This document shows positions 8,261 through 15,783 of a stretch of 43,333 nt of DNA, piece by piece. Source of the stretch: an uncultured Eubacteriales bacterium (lineage in GTDB: Bacteria; Bacillota; Clostridia; Peptostreptococcales; Anaerovoracaceae); the NCBI GenBank assembly GCA_902776285.1, contig CACYPK010000016.1, positions 1 through 43,333 on the forward strand, written 5' to 3'. The notes under the pieces are model-generated. The model did no database searches, was not told where the DNA came from, and was given only the letters and a program-made list of their open reading frames with translations. How positions within the stretch are numbered: position 1 is the stretch's first letter; every line of letters starts with the position of its first letter. The translations under genes and the position numbers were made by a program.

Positions 8261-8875
8261 CTATTTCCGGTTCTTGACGATCTTGCGGCAGAGTTTTGCC
8301 ACGGCGACCGGCAGTATGAGCCATTCGGCCTGTTCCATGACACGCCTCTCGAGTATCTCCGGCGTATCTCCTTCTTCAACATTTACCGCTTTCTGGGCGA
8401 TGATCTCGCCTCCGTCGGCTATCTCATTTACAAAGTGGACCGTTGCCCCCGTCACCTTGACCCCGCGTTCAAGCGCGGCGATGTGGGGCTTTAGCCCGTA
8501 GAAACCGTCCCCGCAGAACGACGGGATAAGCGCCGGATGTACGTTGATTATCTTGTGGTCGTAATAAGTGACGAATTCCTTGCTGAGTATCATGAGGAAT
8601 CCGGCAAGCACTATGAGGTCTATGTTTCTGGAGTCGATGATCTCCTTGCACGCCTCTTCGAAACCGTCACGGCCTCCGCTCGCTTTCTGGGTGATCACGA
8701 ATGTCTCGATGCCTTCCTTGCGGGCGCGTTCAAGCGCGTACGCGTCCTCCTTGTTGGAGATGACGAGTACGATCTCGCCTTTTTCGATCAGGCCCGATTT
8801 CTGAGCGTCTATAAGCGCCTGCAGATTGGTCCCCGTGCCGCTCACCATGACGGCTACCCTTGCTTTATCTGCCAT
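8261..8875 (-). CDS. purN: Phosphoribosylglycinamide formyltransferase
   Basis: This 204-residue protein is the usual PurN length. It transfers a formyl group from 10-formyl-THF to GAR in purine synthesis. Visible motifs are the phosphate-binding SGTGTNLQAL near the start, INVHPALIPSF with the catalytic Asn and His, and VHFVNEIADGGEIIAQ with the catalytic Asp before GG. The open frame extends nine codons further upstream, but GGAGG lies seven bases before the ATG of MADKARV, so that start was chosen. Unlike its PurL-like neighbour, all key residues are present. It heads the minus-strand group that also includes the FchA-like folate enzyme. Confidence 0.92.
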   Translation of the reverse strand: MADKARVAVMVSGTGTNLQALIDAQKSGLIEKGEIVLVISNKEDAYALERARKEGIETFVITQKASGGRDGFEEACKEIIDSRNIDLIVLAGFLMILSKEFVTYYDHKIINVHPALIPSFCGDGFYGLKPHIAALERGVKVTGATVHFVNEIADGGEIIAQKAVNVEEGDTPEILERRVMEQAEWLILPVAVAKLCRKIVKNRK

Positions 8876-8919
8876 TCGAATACCTCCGCTGCCGCGAGTC
8901 ATTTAACGAGTCAATTTTA

Positions 8920-9375
8920 TCACATTTTATCCAGATTTTTGAACTCGTCTCTCGAATAGACCCTTGTAGCCCTGTTGTCTTTTTTGGTCATATCGCGTAT
9001 GGCGAGGAATAGAGCGCGTACCACGGCAAAAATGAAGAACATTACAAGGAAACCGGCGATACCGTAAGCTATGTCGCGGCTCTCCATGTATCCCGTACCG
9101 GTCCACCATTGACCGAGTTCTATGGCAAATGACAGCACCAGCACCACCGTGAACACGTACAGCCAGGTAATGACCATTGTATGGTCGTGCTTGGCGAGCC
9201 ACTTAAAGATCGGATAAAGCACAAAGAGCAGGAGCATCCCCGACAGCCCTATCACTATGAAGTGCAGCTGCTTGTCGTCAAAGTACCATCCGCCGGCGTC
9301 ATTGATGCGCATGACACGGTCGTGCATCTGCGCGACCCATATTGAAAATGTATAAATGATATCCCAAATATTCAT
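8920..9375 (-). CDS. VanZ-like membrane protein
   Basis: This 151-residue protein has three to four membrane segments. The features FDDKQLHFIVIGLSGML and ELGQWWTGTGYMESRDIAYGIAG resemble the DKxxHF and ExxQ...RDxxxNxxG pattern of VanZ-family proteins, though the Asn is replaced. The function of most family members is unknown, and some affect resistance to glycopeptides. No clear Shine-Dalgarno sequence precedes the ATG. A TATAAT sequence lies only about six bases upstream, so a very short leader is possible. It runs divergently from the ketopantoate-reductase gene. Confidence 0.6.
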   Translation of the reverse strand: MNIWDIIYTFSIWVAQMHDRVMRINDAGGWYFDDKQLHFIVIGLSGMLLLFVLYPIFKWLAKHDHTMVITWLYVFTVVLVLSFAIELGQWWTGTGYMESRDIAYGIAGFLVMFFIFAVVRALFLAIRDMTKKDNRATRVYSRDEFKNLDKM

Positions 9376-9538
9376 ACCGCTATTATAACAACAAGCCGTC
9401 CTTCTTTGTGTGTTTGAGGTGATAAACAGGCCTAGCCTTACGAAATATAAAGGTTTTTGTTTGTATGGATTTACCTGCCTGATATCTGTTATTCTTATGA
9501 AGGATACAGGATTTTACCTGATGAATAGGAGCAAACAA

Positions 9539-10465
9539 ATGATAAAAACAGTAGGCATCATGGGCGCGGGCTCGGTAGGCAGCGCGCTTATGTATGAGAT
9601 GTATCAGAGGGATCCCGAAAACGTATATCTTCTGGCGACAGGAGACCGCGCCGAGCGTCTCTCCACAAAGGGCATCTCGGTAAACAACGAGGTCATATTC
9701 CCTAAAGTGTATTCCGATCCTTCGCAGGGCGTGCACATAGATCTTCTCATACTTGCCGCAAAGACATACAGCATGGATTCGGTCATCGAGGACATGCGTC
9801 CGCTCATCGACAAGGACACCATACTGCTCCCTATCGAGAACGGCATCACCACTTCTACGCTGCTTGAAGGCGAGTTCCCTGAAAACCGCGTTTTCTACGG
9901 CGTGGTTCTCAGAACAGACGCTCACCGCATGAGCCGCAGGGTCTACTACCGCACTCTGGGCGAGATGCAGATAGGCTATGCTGACAACCGCGTGGTGAAG
10001 CCCGAGGTGCAGGAGTCGTATGAGAGGCTTAAGGAACTGGGCGTGAATGTCAAGATATATGAAGACATGCGCAGGGCCAAGTGGCGCAAGTGGATGCTCA
10101 ACACCGGCGCGAGCCAGACGGCCGTAGAGGTCCAGGCGGAATGCGGGTTCTTCGGCCAGGTCGAAGAAGTTCGCGCGCTTATGAAGATGCTGATGGATGA
10201 GATCCTCGCGGTGGCAAAAGCGGAAGGCGTCGACCTTAATGAGGCTGACCGCGATGAGATAATCGAGATACTCATCAACTTCCCTCCGGACAAGAAGATG
10301 TCGATGCTGCAGGACTACGAAGCCGGCAGACCGATAGAAATAGAAGAGTATGCCGGAGAGGTCATCAGACTCGGCAGGAAGCACGGCATACCGACGCCGG
10401 CCAACGAAATACTCTATCTGGCTATCACAGCCAGACAGAAGATCGCTGAGCTCAGAAAAGGATAA
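9539..10465 (+). CDS. Ketopantoate reductase family (PanE/ApbA) protein
   Basis: This 308-residue protein opens with a Rossmann motif (TVGIMGAGSVGSALMYEMYQ) and has the NADP-dependent 2-dehydropantoate 2-reductase layout. Examples are ILAAKTYSMDSVIEDMRPLI for the dinucleotide domain, KWRKWMLNTGASQTAV in the helical domain with the family Lys and Asn, and a C-terminal EIEEYAGEVIRLGRKHGIPTP. The chemistry would be reduction of ketopantoate to pantoate for CoA synthesis, but many paralogues act on other 2-keto acids, so no symbol is given. The frame is open upstream, but the start at 9539 has an AGGAGC site about six bases before it and begins at the Rossmann strand. It is a lone gene, with a strong terminator after it. 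Confidence 0.85.
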   Translation: MIKTVGIMGAGSVGSALMYEMYQRDPENVYLLATGDRAERLSTKGISVNNEVIFPKVYSDPSQGVHIDLLILAAKTYSMDSVIEDMRPLIDKDTILLPIENGITTSTLLEGEFPENRVFYGVVLRTDAHRMSRRVYYRTLGEMQIGYADNRVVKPEVQESYERLKELGVNVKIYEDMRRAKWRKWMLNTGASQTAVEVQAECGFFGQVEEVRALMKMLMDEILAVAKAEGVDLNEADRDEIIEILINFPPDKKMSMLQDYEAGRPIEIEEYAGEVIRLGRKHGIPTPANEILYLAITARQKIAELRKG

Positions 10466-10474
10466 CGATATAAA

Positions 10475-10627
10475 GCACCTCTTACACGCATCGAAGAGCA
10501 CGGCTCTCGCCTCGTTGCGGCTTAACGCAGCGGTACTAAGCTCTGGCTTCGCACCTGACGGTGCTCGCCAATCGCTAAGTGCCGGCTACCGCAAAGTCTC
10601 TTCTCTGTGTGTAAGAGGCGCTTTTTT
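10475..10627 (+). terminator. Long-stem terminator enclosing a 115-base structured insert
   Basis: The arms 10475-10490 and 10606-10621 pair over 16 positions with one mismatch and one G-U. After a 2x2 internal loop they are extended by six more pairs (10493-10498 with 10598-10603). A run of six T follows at 10622. The outer stem plus T-run is a typical intrinsic terminator, but the apical part of more than 90 bases is unusual. It contains further short complementary segments. It may be a small structured RNA or a miniature repeat element inserted in the loop of a terminator. Confidence 0.75.
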
Positions 10628-10638
10628 ATTGATTTTCT

Positions 10639-12165
10639 TTACAGTCCTTCGCCGAGCGTTTCGATGTTCAGATCTGTCTTCCAGATGTAGTCGACATCGC
10701 TGGTGTTGTTAGCCATGATCTCCAGGAAGCCGTCCTTGTCGACAATGCAGCTTTCGACTTCGGACAGGTCGCAGGTGATCGTTCCGAGATATCTGCCGGT
10801 CGTCATGTGATACAGGTCAATGTAGTTTATGCCGTGTGTATCGCCGCTTCCGGACAGGCATCTCAGCATTATGCCTGCGTGACCTCCGCAGTCCTGCGTG
10901 GCAAGGTAGCTGCCGTGGTTGACCACTCCCGTTGTGTACTTGACTTCATATCCCGCCGAAATATCATACGCGGCCATGGCTGTCCTTGAACATGTATACA
11001 GGAGTTTTTCCTTTCTGTCGTAACCTATGCCTGAAGCTCCGTACGAGAGATTCACTGAACCATATTCGTCGGTCTTCGGATCGTACGTGAACACCCTGCT
11101 GGTCCACCCCTTGGCGCAGTAGCAAAGGCCGCTCTCCTCTGAGTATGTGAAGCCGTTCGGATGTCCGAGTGAGATCGACGGTACGCTTACTTCCTTGCCG
11201 TCGCCGTCTACGTCGAAGCTGATGACCCTGTCAGGGCTTCCCATTCCATACGAGACGATGTACTTATCTCCCGTATACGCAAGTCCCTGAGGGACCGTTG
11301 CCCCGCCCGCACCGGTGATCTCCTTGATCACCTCGCAGTTCTCGGAATCCAGATGGTATATCGTGTATGCCGAAGCTCCTCCGGCGTCCACCGGGTCGGA
11401 ATAGAGCACTTTGAGTTCTACGGCGTCGTGCGCTCCGTCATACTCATCCGTAGCTTTGGCTCTGACCTTGATCACGGCATCACCTTCGCCGACTACCTTT
11501 ATCTCGTCTGTTTCCGGATCGACTACCGCGACTTCGGGATCGCTCGATTCGTATATGAGATCGGTCTCGGCCTCCGCCGCGAGCTTGAACGGTTTGCTGG
11601 CGGTGCACTTGGTGACCTTCTTTACGATGTCTATAGACTGCGACTTCTTTGTGCGGAAATTCCTTACTCCGGTCGGTATGCCTTCCCTGTTCTCATTGTC
11701 CGCCCTGACTATGAAAGAATAAGAAGTATTTTCTTTAAGGTCGCCGACTTTTATCTCGGGGCCTACCGTCTCGAGCTCGCGCCAGCTGTCATCGATCACC
11801 GTCTTTCCGCTTTTTGCGCCGATGCCGTTCTCGTCAAGACCGTCGTCTGTCCCGGCCTTCTTTTTTGACGTGTCGCGCTCCTTGCACCAGACCTTATATA
11901 TATCCGTGTTCTGCGTTTCGTCCCATTGCAGGACGATATAGTCGGAGCTCCGGTCCGGTGAAATGATGGAATCTCTCTCCACACGCCCCGGGTATAGTCT
12001 GTAGTGTCCGAAAGCGAGCACAACGGCAAGTGTGAACACGGCCATCACCACGACAGCGGTATAACAAAAGAGCCTGATCAGCTTATAGTGATCTGTCACC
12101 GGCTTGCTGACCCTGCTTCTTTTCTTTTTGCTTTTTTCTTTCTTTCCGCTTTCCGGCTGCGCCAT
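10639..12165 (-). CDS. Membrane-anchored protein with FN3-like, Ig-like and beta-propeller-like regions
   Basis: This 508-residue protein begins with a lysine-rich cytoplasmic segment and a single membrane span (about residues 30-53), so it is probably a type II anchored surface protein. The outer part has three portions. The first is a fibronectin-III-like domain (DYIVLQWDETQNTDIYKVW to SYSFIVRADNENREG). The second is a bacterial Ig-like domain (KPFKLAAEAETDLIYESSDPEVAVVD). The third is a C-terminal region of repeating beta-strand units (GLAYTGDKYIVSYG, GFTYSEESGLCYCAKG, GYDRKEKLLYTCSRT) that looks like a beta-propeller. The C-terminal part resembles the secreted protein at 29059-30150. No enzyme motif was seen, and a surface or wall-associated role is inferred. 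Confidence 0.7.
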   Translation of the reverse strand: MAQPESGKKEKSKKKRSRVSKPVTDHYKLIRLFCYTAVVVMAVFTLAVVLAFGHYRLYPGRVERDSIISPDRSSDYIVLQWDETQNTDIYKVWCKERDTSKKKAGTDDGLDENGIGAKSGKTVIDDSWRELETVGPEIKVGDLKENTSYSFIVRADNENREGIPTGVRNFRTKKSQSIDIVKKVTKCTASKPFKLAAEAETDLIYESSDPEVAVVDPETDEIKVVGEGDAVIKVRAKATDEYDGAHDAVELKVLYSDPVDAGGASAYTIYHLDSENCEVIKEITGAGGATVPQGLAYTGDKYIVSYGMGSPDRVISFDVDGDGKEVSVPSISLGHPNGFTYSEESGLCYCAKGWTSRVFTYDPKTDEYGSVNLSYGASGIGYDRKEKLLYTCSRTAMAAYDISAGYEVKYTTGVVNHGSYLATQDCGGHAGIMLRCLSGSGDTHGINYIDLYHMTTGRYLGTITCDLSEVESCIVDKDGFLEIMANNTSDVDYIWKTDLNIETLGEGL

Positions 12166-12187
12166 CCCTGACTTGCCCCTTTACAGT

Positions 12188-12216
12188 TAGAGCCGGTCCT
12201 TATCGGGCCGGCTCTA
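12188..12216 (-). other. Hairpin after rpsR without T-run
   Basis: A nine-base-pair stem (12188-12196 with 12208-12216) lies just after the rpsR stop. On the minus strand no T-run follows, so its role as a terminator for the ribosomal operon is uncertain. The T-run is on its plus-strand side, where no gene needs it. Confidence 0.5.
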
Positions 12217-12227
12217 TGATTTGTTTT

Positions 12228-12479
12228 TTACTGATCTGCGTCGAATGGCAGTATAGCGACTACTCTGGCTCTCTTGATGGCCTTCGCAACTGCTCTCTGG
12301 TGCATTGCGCATGTGCCCGTGACTCTTCTAGGGAGGATCTTGCCTCTCTCTGTGATGTATTTCTTAAGAGTCTCAGCATCCTTGTAGTCGATCTTTTTGT
12401 CCTGATCTGCGCAGAACTGGCAAACTTTACGTCTTCTGATGCCAGTGTTGACGCGCTTAGGTCTGCTGTTTCTTTCCAT
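12228..12479 (-). CDS. rpsR: Small ribosomal subunit protein bS18
   Basis: This 83-residue basic protein has the bS18 signature: [25 protein letters not shown], then [35 protein letters not shown]. It binds bS6 and 16S rRNA in the platform of the small subunit. The CxxC and the later Cys and His are of the zinc-binding type of S18. It is the last gene of the conserved rpsF-ssb-rpsR operon. Confidence 0.97.
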   Translation of the reverse strand: MERNSRPKRVNTGIRRRKVCQFCADQDKKIDYKDAETLKKYITERGKILPRRVTGTCAMHQRAVAKAIKRARVVAILPFDADQ

Positions 12480-12499
12480 GATTCGTGCTTTCCCCTTTC

Positions 12500-12988
12500 T
12501 TAGAATGGAATGTCATCTTCAGCTGCCTGGAACGAGTCCGGCATGTCGTCAAAACCCGCGAGAGGTTCTGCCGGTGCGCTGAAGCCGGTGTCCTGTGACG
12601 CGGAACCGAACGAAGGCTCTCTGCCCGTAAATGTGTCGCGGTTCGCGAACGCGTCGCGTCTGCCTTCACCGTTGCCTCCGCCGAGGAATTCAACTCTGTC
12701 GGCTACGACATCTGTCGTGTAGACTGTGACACCTTCTCTGTTCTTGTAGCTTCCGGTCTGGATCCTTCCCATGACGGCGACCTGTCTGCCCTTTGAAAGG
12801 TAACGGTCGCAGGTCTCAGCCTGTCTGCCCCATACAGTGATGCGGATGAAATCCGCTCCCTGGTCTTCGCCCTGTCTTCTCGGTCTGTCGACCGCGATGG
12901 TGAAGACGCATTTAGCAGTCTGAGTGTTGGCTGTGTAGCTGAGTTCAGGATCTCTGGCAAGTCTTCCGATAAGTACTACGTTATTCAT
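12500..12988 (-). CDS. ssb: Single-stranded DNA-binding protein
   Basis: This 162-residue protein has an N-terminal OB-fold ([19 protein letters not shown], then [13 protein letters not shown] and [15 protein letters not shown]), a flexible glycine- and serine-rich middle, and the acidic C-terminal tip DDIPF that recruits repair and replication partners. It sits between rpsF and rpsR, its usual place in Firmicutes. A GGGGGC ribosome binding site precedes the ATG. Confidence 0.97.
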   Translation of the reverse strand: MNNVVLIGRLARDPELSYTANTQTAKCVFTIAVDRPRRQGEDQGADFIRITVWGRQAETCDRYLSKGRQVAVMGRIQTGSYKNREGVTVYTTDVVADRVEFLGGGNGEGRRDAFANRDTFTGREPSFGSASQDTGFSAPAEPLAGFDDMPDSFQAAEDDIPF

Positions 12989-13003
12989 TACTTGCCCCCT
13001 TTA

Positions 13004-13291
13004 CTACTCTTCGTCCTGACAAACGATGATATGTCTCATTACGTTCTCGTTGATCCTCATCCTTCTGTCGAGTTCCTTCGGCAGGTCTGCCTCGGCCTTG
13101 AACGGCAGTACTACATAGTAGCCTGTGTTCTTCTTGTTGATGCTGTAAGCAAGTCTTCTGTCGCCCCAAACATCAGCTTCGCCGGCCTCGCCGCCCGCGT
13201 TGATGACTGCCTTGACTCTTTCGATCAGGTCAGCCTTGGCTTCCTCGTCCAGGTTTGGATCAAGCACGAATAGAAGTTCATAATCTCTCAT
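13004..13291 (-). CDS. rpsF: Small ribosomal subunit protein bS6
   Basis: This 95-residue protein has the bS6 start MRDYELLFVLDPNLDEEAK and the DRRLAYSINKKNTGYYVVLPF core. The open frame extends 29 codons upstream, but AGGAGGT lies seven bases before the ATG at 13291 and the extension is not bS6-like. It pairs with bS18, the last gene of the operon. Confidence 0.97.
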   Translation of the reverse strand: MRDYELLFVLDPNLDEEAKADLIERVKAVINAGGEAGEADVWGDRRLAYSINKKNTGYYVVLPFKAEADLPKELDRRMRINENVMRHIIVCQDEE

Positions 13292-13316
13292 GTTGACACC
13301 TCCTGTGGTCTTATTG

Positions 13317-13378
13317 GCGCAGGTTCGCCCTGCGCAGTAGGTAATAATTAATGGGCGCGCCGCATTCGACGCGCCCAT
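13317..13378 (-). promoter_or_regulatory. Hairpins in the rpsF leader region
   Basis: Two strong stems lie between the rpsF start and its promoter: 13317-13323 with 13329-13335 (seven pairs, loop of five) and 13351-13359 with 13370-13378 (nine pairs). The one nearer rpsF would be in the leader RNA and could take part in the known S6:S18 autoregulation. I could not find the conserved CCG bulge of that motif with confidence. The outer one overlaps the likely transcription start. Confidence 0.45.
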
Positions 13379-13380
13379 AC

Positions 13381-13409
13381 ATTCTATGCGATTGCATAGC
13401 TAAAAGCAA
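13381..13409 (-). promoter_or_regulatory. Predicted sigma-A promoter of rpsF-ssb-rpsR
   Basis: On the minus strand TTGCTT (13404-13409) and TAGAAT (13381-13386) are spaced by 17 bases. The -10 matches five of six consensus bases. It is the only good promoter-like pair between the amidase stop and rpsF. Confidence 0.5.
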
Positions 13410-13499
13410 GGCTTTTTTAAACTATTTGACCCTGATTTTCTTGGCCTTTGAACGCTTGGATACCATTCGTACAGAACAATTATCAATCTCCGGAAAATG

Positions 13500-14414
13500 T
13501 TACCATTTCACTCCCAGATAGTCGCATATTCCTCTTGCCAGACCTTTGCCGTAGGCATTATAGCGTGTGCGAAGAGTCCAGTTATCCGCTTTTATGCTGC
13601 CTGTTTCGAAAAGGCAGGCCACACAGTTGTTCGTCGTATCATTGAGCGTCGTAAGGTCGGTGCGCTTCCTCAGTCCTCTGTTGGTTGTGTTCACATACTT
13701 ATGTACGCCTCTATTGAGGTATTTGGCAAGTTTCCTCTGCTCACTGTATCTGTAGAGCGGCATGGTCCCGCTCGGCGCTTCCTGACAGTCGCAGTGAATG
13801 TTCAGCATTACGCTCACATCAAGCGTCTGCAGACGGCTGACGGTCCATCTGAGGTTCCTGTTGTTTCCGCTGTACGCGTCGGTATATACATATACACCCC
13901 TTGCCGTCAGATATTTGGCCGTGGCTCTGGATATCGGGATCATGAGCGTCGCTTCCTGATAGCCGTTCCATATACACCCGGGATCCCACGTGCCGTCAAT
14001 ACCCGTCCCGTGACCGGTCTCTACATAGACTCTGTATATTACACCTGACGCCGCCTTTGAACCGGACAAGCGCTTGCCTGCTGCGTTGCGGGCCAGGACC
14101 TTGTAATACGCCCTTTTGCCTGACGCGACCTTGACATCTTTAAGCGAACGTCCGGTAGCGCCCTTCTTGATGCGCTTGTAGCCCTTGGTCCTGCTGTAGC
14201 TTCTGTACACATCGTACGTTGCCGCGCCTTTGACTTTGCTCCACTTGACGCGCAGGCCTTCGCCCTTGACCGCGACGCTTACCTTAGGCGCGTCTCCGGC
14301 CGCGTGTACCTCCGCCGGTATCATGACAAAGAGCAGCGCAAGCATGACCGTAAGGCATACGGCCGCGAGCCTTCTTTTATTCGCGTGTTTATAAGCTGAC
14401 GTTTTGCCTCGCAT
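13500..14414 (-). CDS. Secreted N-acetylmuramoyl-L-alanine amidase-like protein with FN3 domain
   Basis: This 304-residue protein has a signal peptide (basic start, hydrophobic stretch about residues 15-33, likely cut at VHAAG). A fibronectin-III-like domain follows at about 45-125 (LRVKWSKVKGAATYDVYRS). The C-terminal part is of the zinc amidase (Amidase_3) type. It has YVETGHGTG with the first His, NGYQEAT with the metal-binding Glu, LNIHCD with the second His, and CLFETGSI with the catalytic Glu. It should cleave the MurNAc-L-Ala bond in peptidoglycan outside the cell. AGGAG precedes the ATG. Confidence 0.8.
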   Translation of the reverse strand: MRGKTSAYKHANKRRLAAVCLTVMLALLFVMIPAEVHAAGDAPKVSVAVKGEGLRVKWSKVKGAATYDVYRSYSRTKGYKRIKKGATGRSLKDVKVASGKRAYYKVLARNAAGKRLSGSKAASGVIYRVYVETGHGTGIDGTWDPGCIWNGYQEATLMIPISRATAKYLTARGVYVYTDAYSGNNRNLRWTVSRLQTLDVSVMLNIHCDCQEAPSGTMPLYRYSEQRKLAKYLNRGVHKYVNTTNRGLRKRTDLTTLNDTTNNCVACLFETGSIKADNWTLRTRYNAYGKGLARGICDYLGVKW

Positions 14415-14517
14415 GAAATGCTCCTGCCTGTGTCTGATCAGCAGCGTATCGTGTTTAATATTTTATCACAAGGCACCGCGCCCTTTAGAGCGATGCCGCA
14501 AAGAATACAAAGAAAAA

Positions 14518-15654
14518 CTACTTCTTCGGGCCGAAGCGTGAAGCAAACTTCATCAGGTCGGAGCATGGGTGCTCAAACACCTTCAGACTGAAGAACGCGG
14601 TCATTGCCACAGCGATGATCAGGTATACTGCATATGCGGCGATCATCGCGCCGCTGTGTCCCACAAACGCGTGCCCTTTTATCTGACCCGCGACAGCCTC
14701 GTTATATGTGCCTCCGAAAAAAATGAAGAGTCTCGGCAGGACTTTCCAGTTGCGGAACAGATAGCAGACCGGTCTGTGCCAGAAGTAGATGTTTAGGGTG
14801 CGGGCTCCGACAGTCGTGATATATCCCATATTCTTGTCCGGTATGACCGCGACTATGCAGAGCGTGATCGCTATGGCAACAAGCCAGACAGTTATCCTTA
14901 TCCACCAGCCGTTGCTGTACGCGAAAGGAAAGATGTCCGCCAGGAATTCATATGAGCGCCTTCCCGTGAACCACTTGCGCCAGCTGTATATCCCCCATGG
15001 CGCGAAGCGGCATACGGCCAGCGTAAAAACGATCCCGCACCAGCCCGCTATCTTCAGCTTGCGCTTGCCTGTCAGCCTTTCGTTGAACTCCCTCATGTCC
15101 AGGTAGTAGCCGATCATATAGATCGGAAGGAAGTTGATCATGCGCGACAGACAGAATGTATCGTTGATGAAAGGGAAGTATCCGACGGCCGCGCTCAGGG
15201 CGAAAGCGCCTGTTATCATCATCCACGGTTTGACTTTTTCATCGATCCTGCGCATCAGGTAGAACAGAGCTTCATACTCCGCCATCACGAAGAGATACCA
15301 CGGTATCCCCGGTTCCGCGATGGTATGCCAGAGCGGATTCTGCCCCATCAGCGTCCTTGTGAACTGCAGGAAAAGCTTGAGTCCGTAGCCGCAAAGGAAG
15401 AATCCTATGACCTTGTCGAGACGCAGCCTGGTCTCGCCCCTGAAGCCGAGAGCCTCCCTCTCCTCCGTTATGTAACGCTTATGGACAAGGCCCGAGATGA
15501 ATATGAAGGCAGGCATATGGAAGGTATATATCCACAGTGTCGTCCATCTGACCAGATGCGAGTCGGACACGTAATCCGTCGTCATGTGCCCCACTACGAC
15601 CAGAAATATAAGCAGTGCTTTTATGTTGTCATATCTGTAAATACGCTGTTTCAT
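14518..15654 (-). CDS. Membrane acyltransferase 3 family protein
   Basis: This 378-residue protein has about ten membrane segments and is of the acyltransferase-3 (OatA N-terminal/NolL-like) type. Its N-terminus reads YDNIKALLIFLVVVGHM, the family's catalytic-His region, followed by YTFHMPAFIFISGLVHK. Such enzymes move acetyl or other acyl groups across the membrane to sugars of wall polymers or exopolysaccharides. It is divergent from the dlt-like operon, which suggests a wall-modification role. No clear Shine-Dalgarno is seen. Confidence 0.8.
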   Translation of the reverse strand: MKQRIYRYDNIKALLIFLVVVGHMTTDYVSDSHLVRWTTLWIYTFHMPAFIFISGLVHKRYITEEREALGFRGETRLRLDKVIGFFLCGYGLKLFLQFTRTLMGQNPLWHTIAEPGIPWYLFVMAEYEALFYLMRRIDEKVKPWMMITGAFALSAAVGYFPFINDTFCLSRMINFLPIYMIGYYLDMREFNERLTGKRKLKIAGWCGIVFTLAVCRFAPWGIYSWRKWFTGRRSYEFLADIFPFAYSNGWWIRITVWLVAIAITLCIVAVIPDKNMGYITTVGARTLNIYFWHRPVCYLFRNWKVLPRLFIFFGGTYNEAVAGQIKGHAFVGHSGAMIAAYAVYLIIAVAMTAFFSLKVFEHPCSDLMKFASRFGPKK

Positions 15655-15702
15655 ACTCTTATACTACTCATGATCCGTCACATTCTCAATCACTTTGTTT
15701 CC

Positions 15703-15731
15703 TTGATTATTGAGGGGCGTTAGTGTAACAT
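15703..15731 (+). promoter_or_regulatory. Predicted promoter of the dlt-like operon
   Basis: TTGATT (15703-15708) and TAACAT (15726-15731) are separated by 17 bases, about 50 bases upstream of the ligase start. Each hexamer matches four of six consensus bases. The region is AT-rich and lies between divergent genes. Confidence 0.45.
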
Positions 15732-15783
15732 TTTAGCGTAAAGAATTTAATGCAATTAGCAATTGATTAAGGGCTTTAATGTT

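Noticed and set aside
9383..10501. A 372-codon open frame antisense to the ketopantoate-reductase gene
   Set aside because: Its translation has no recognisable motif and is rich in His, Arg and Tyr, as expected for a shadow frame. The plus-strand gene has clear family motifs.
13401..13418. A short AAAAGC/GCTTTT hairpin as the terminator of the amidase gene
   Set aside because: The stem is short, AT-rich and overlaps the better supported rpsF promoter, so it was not listed.
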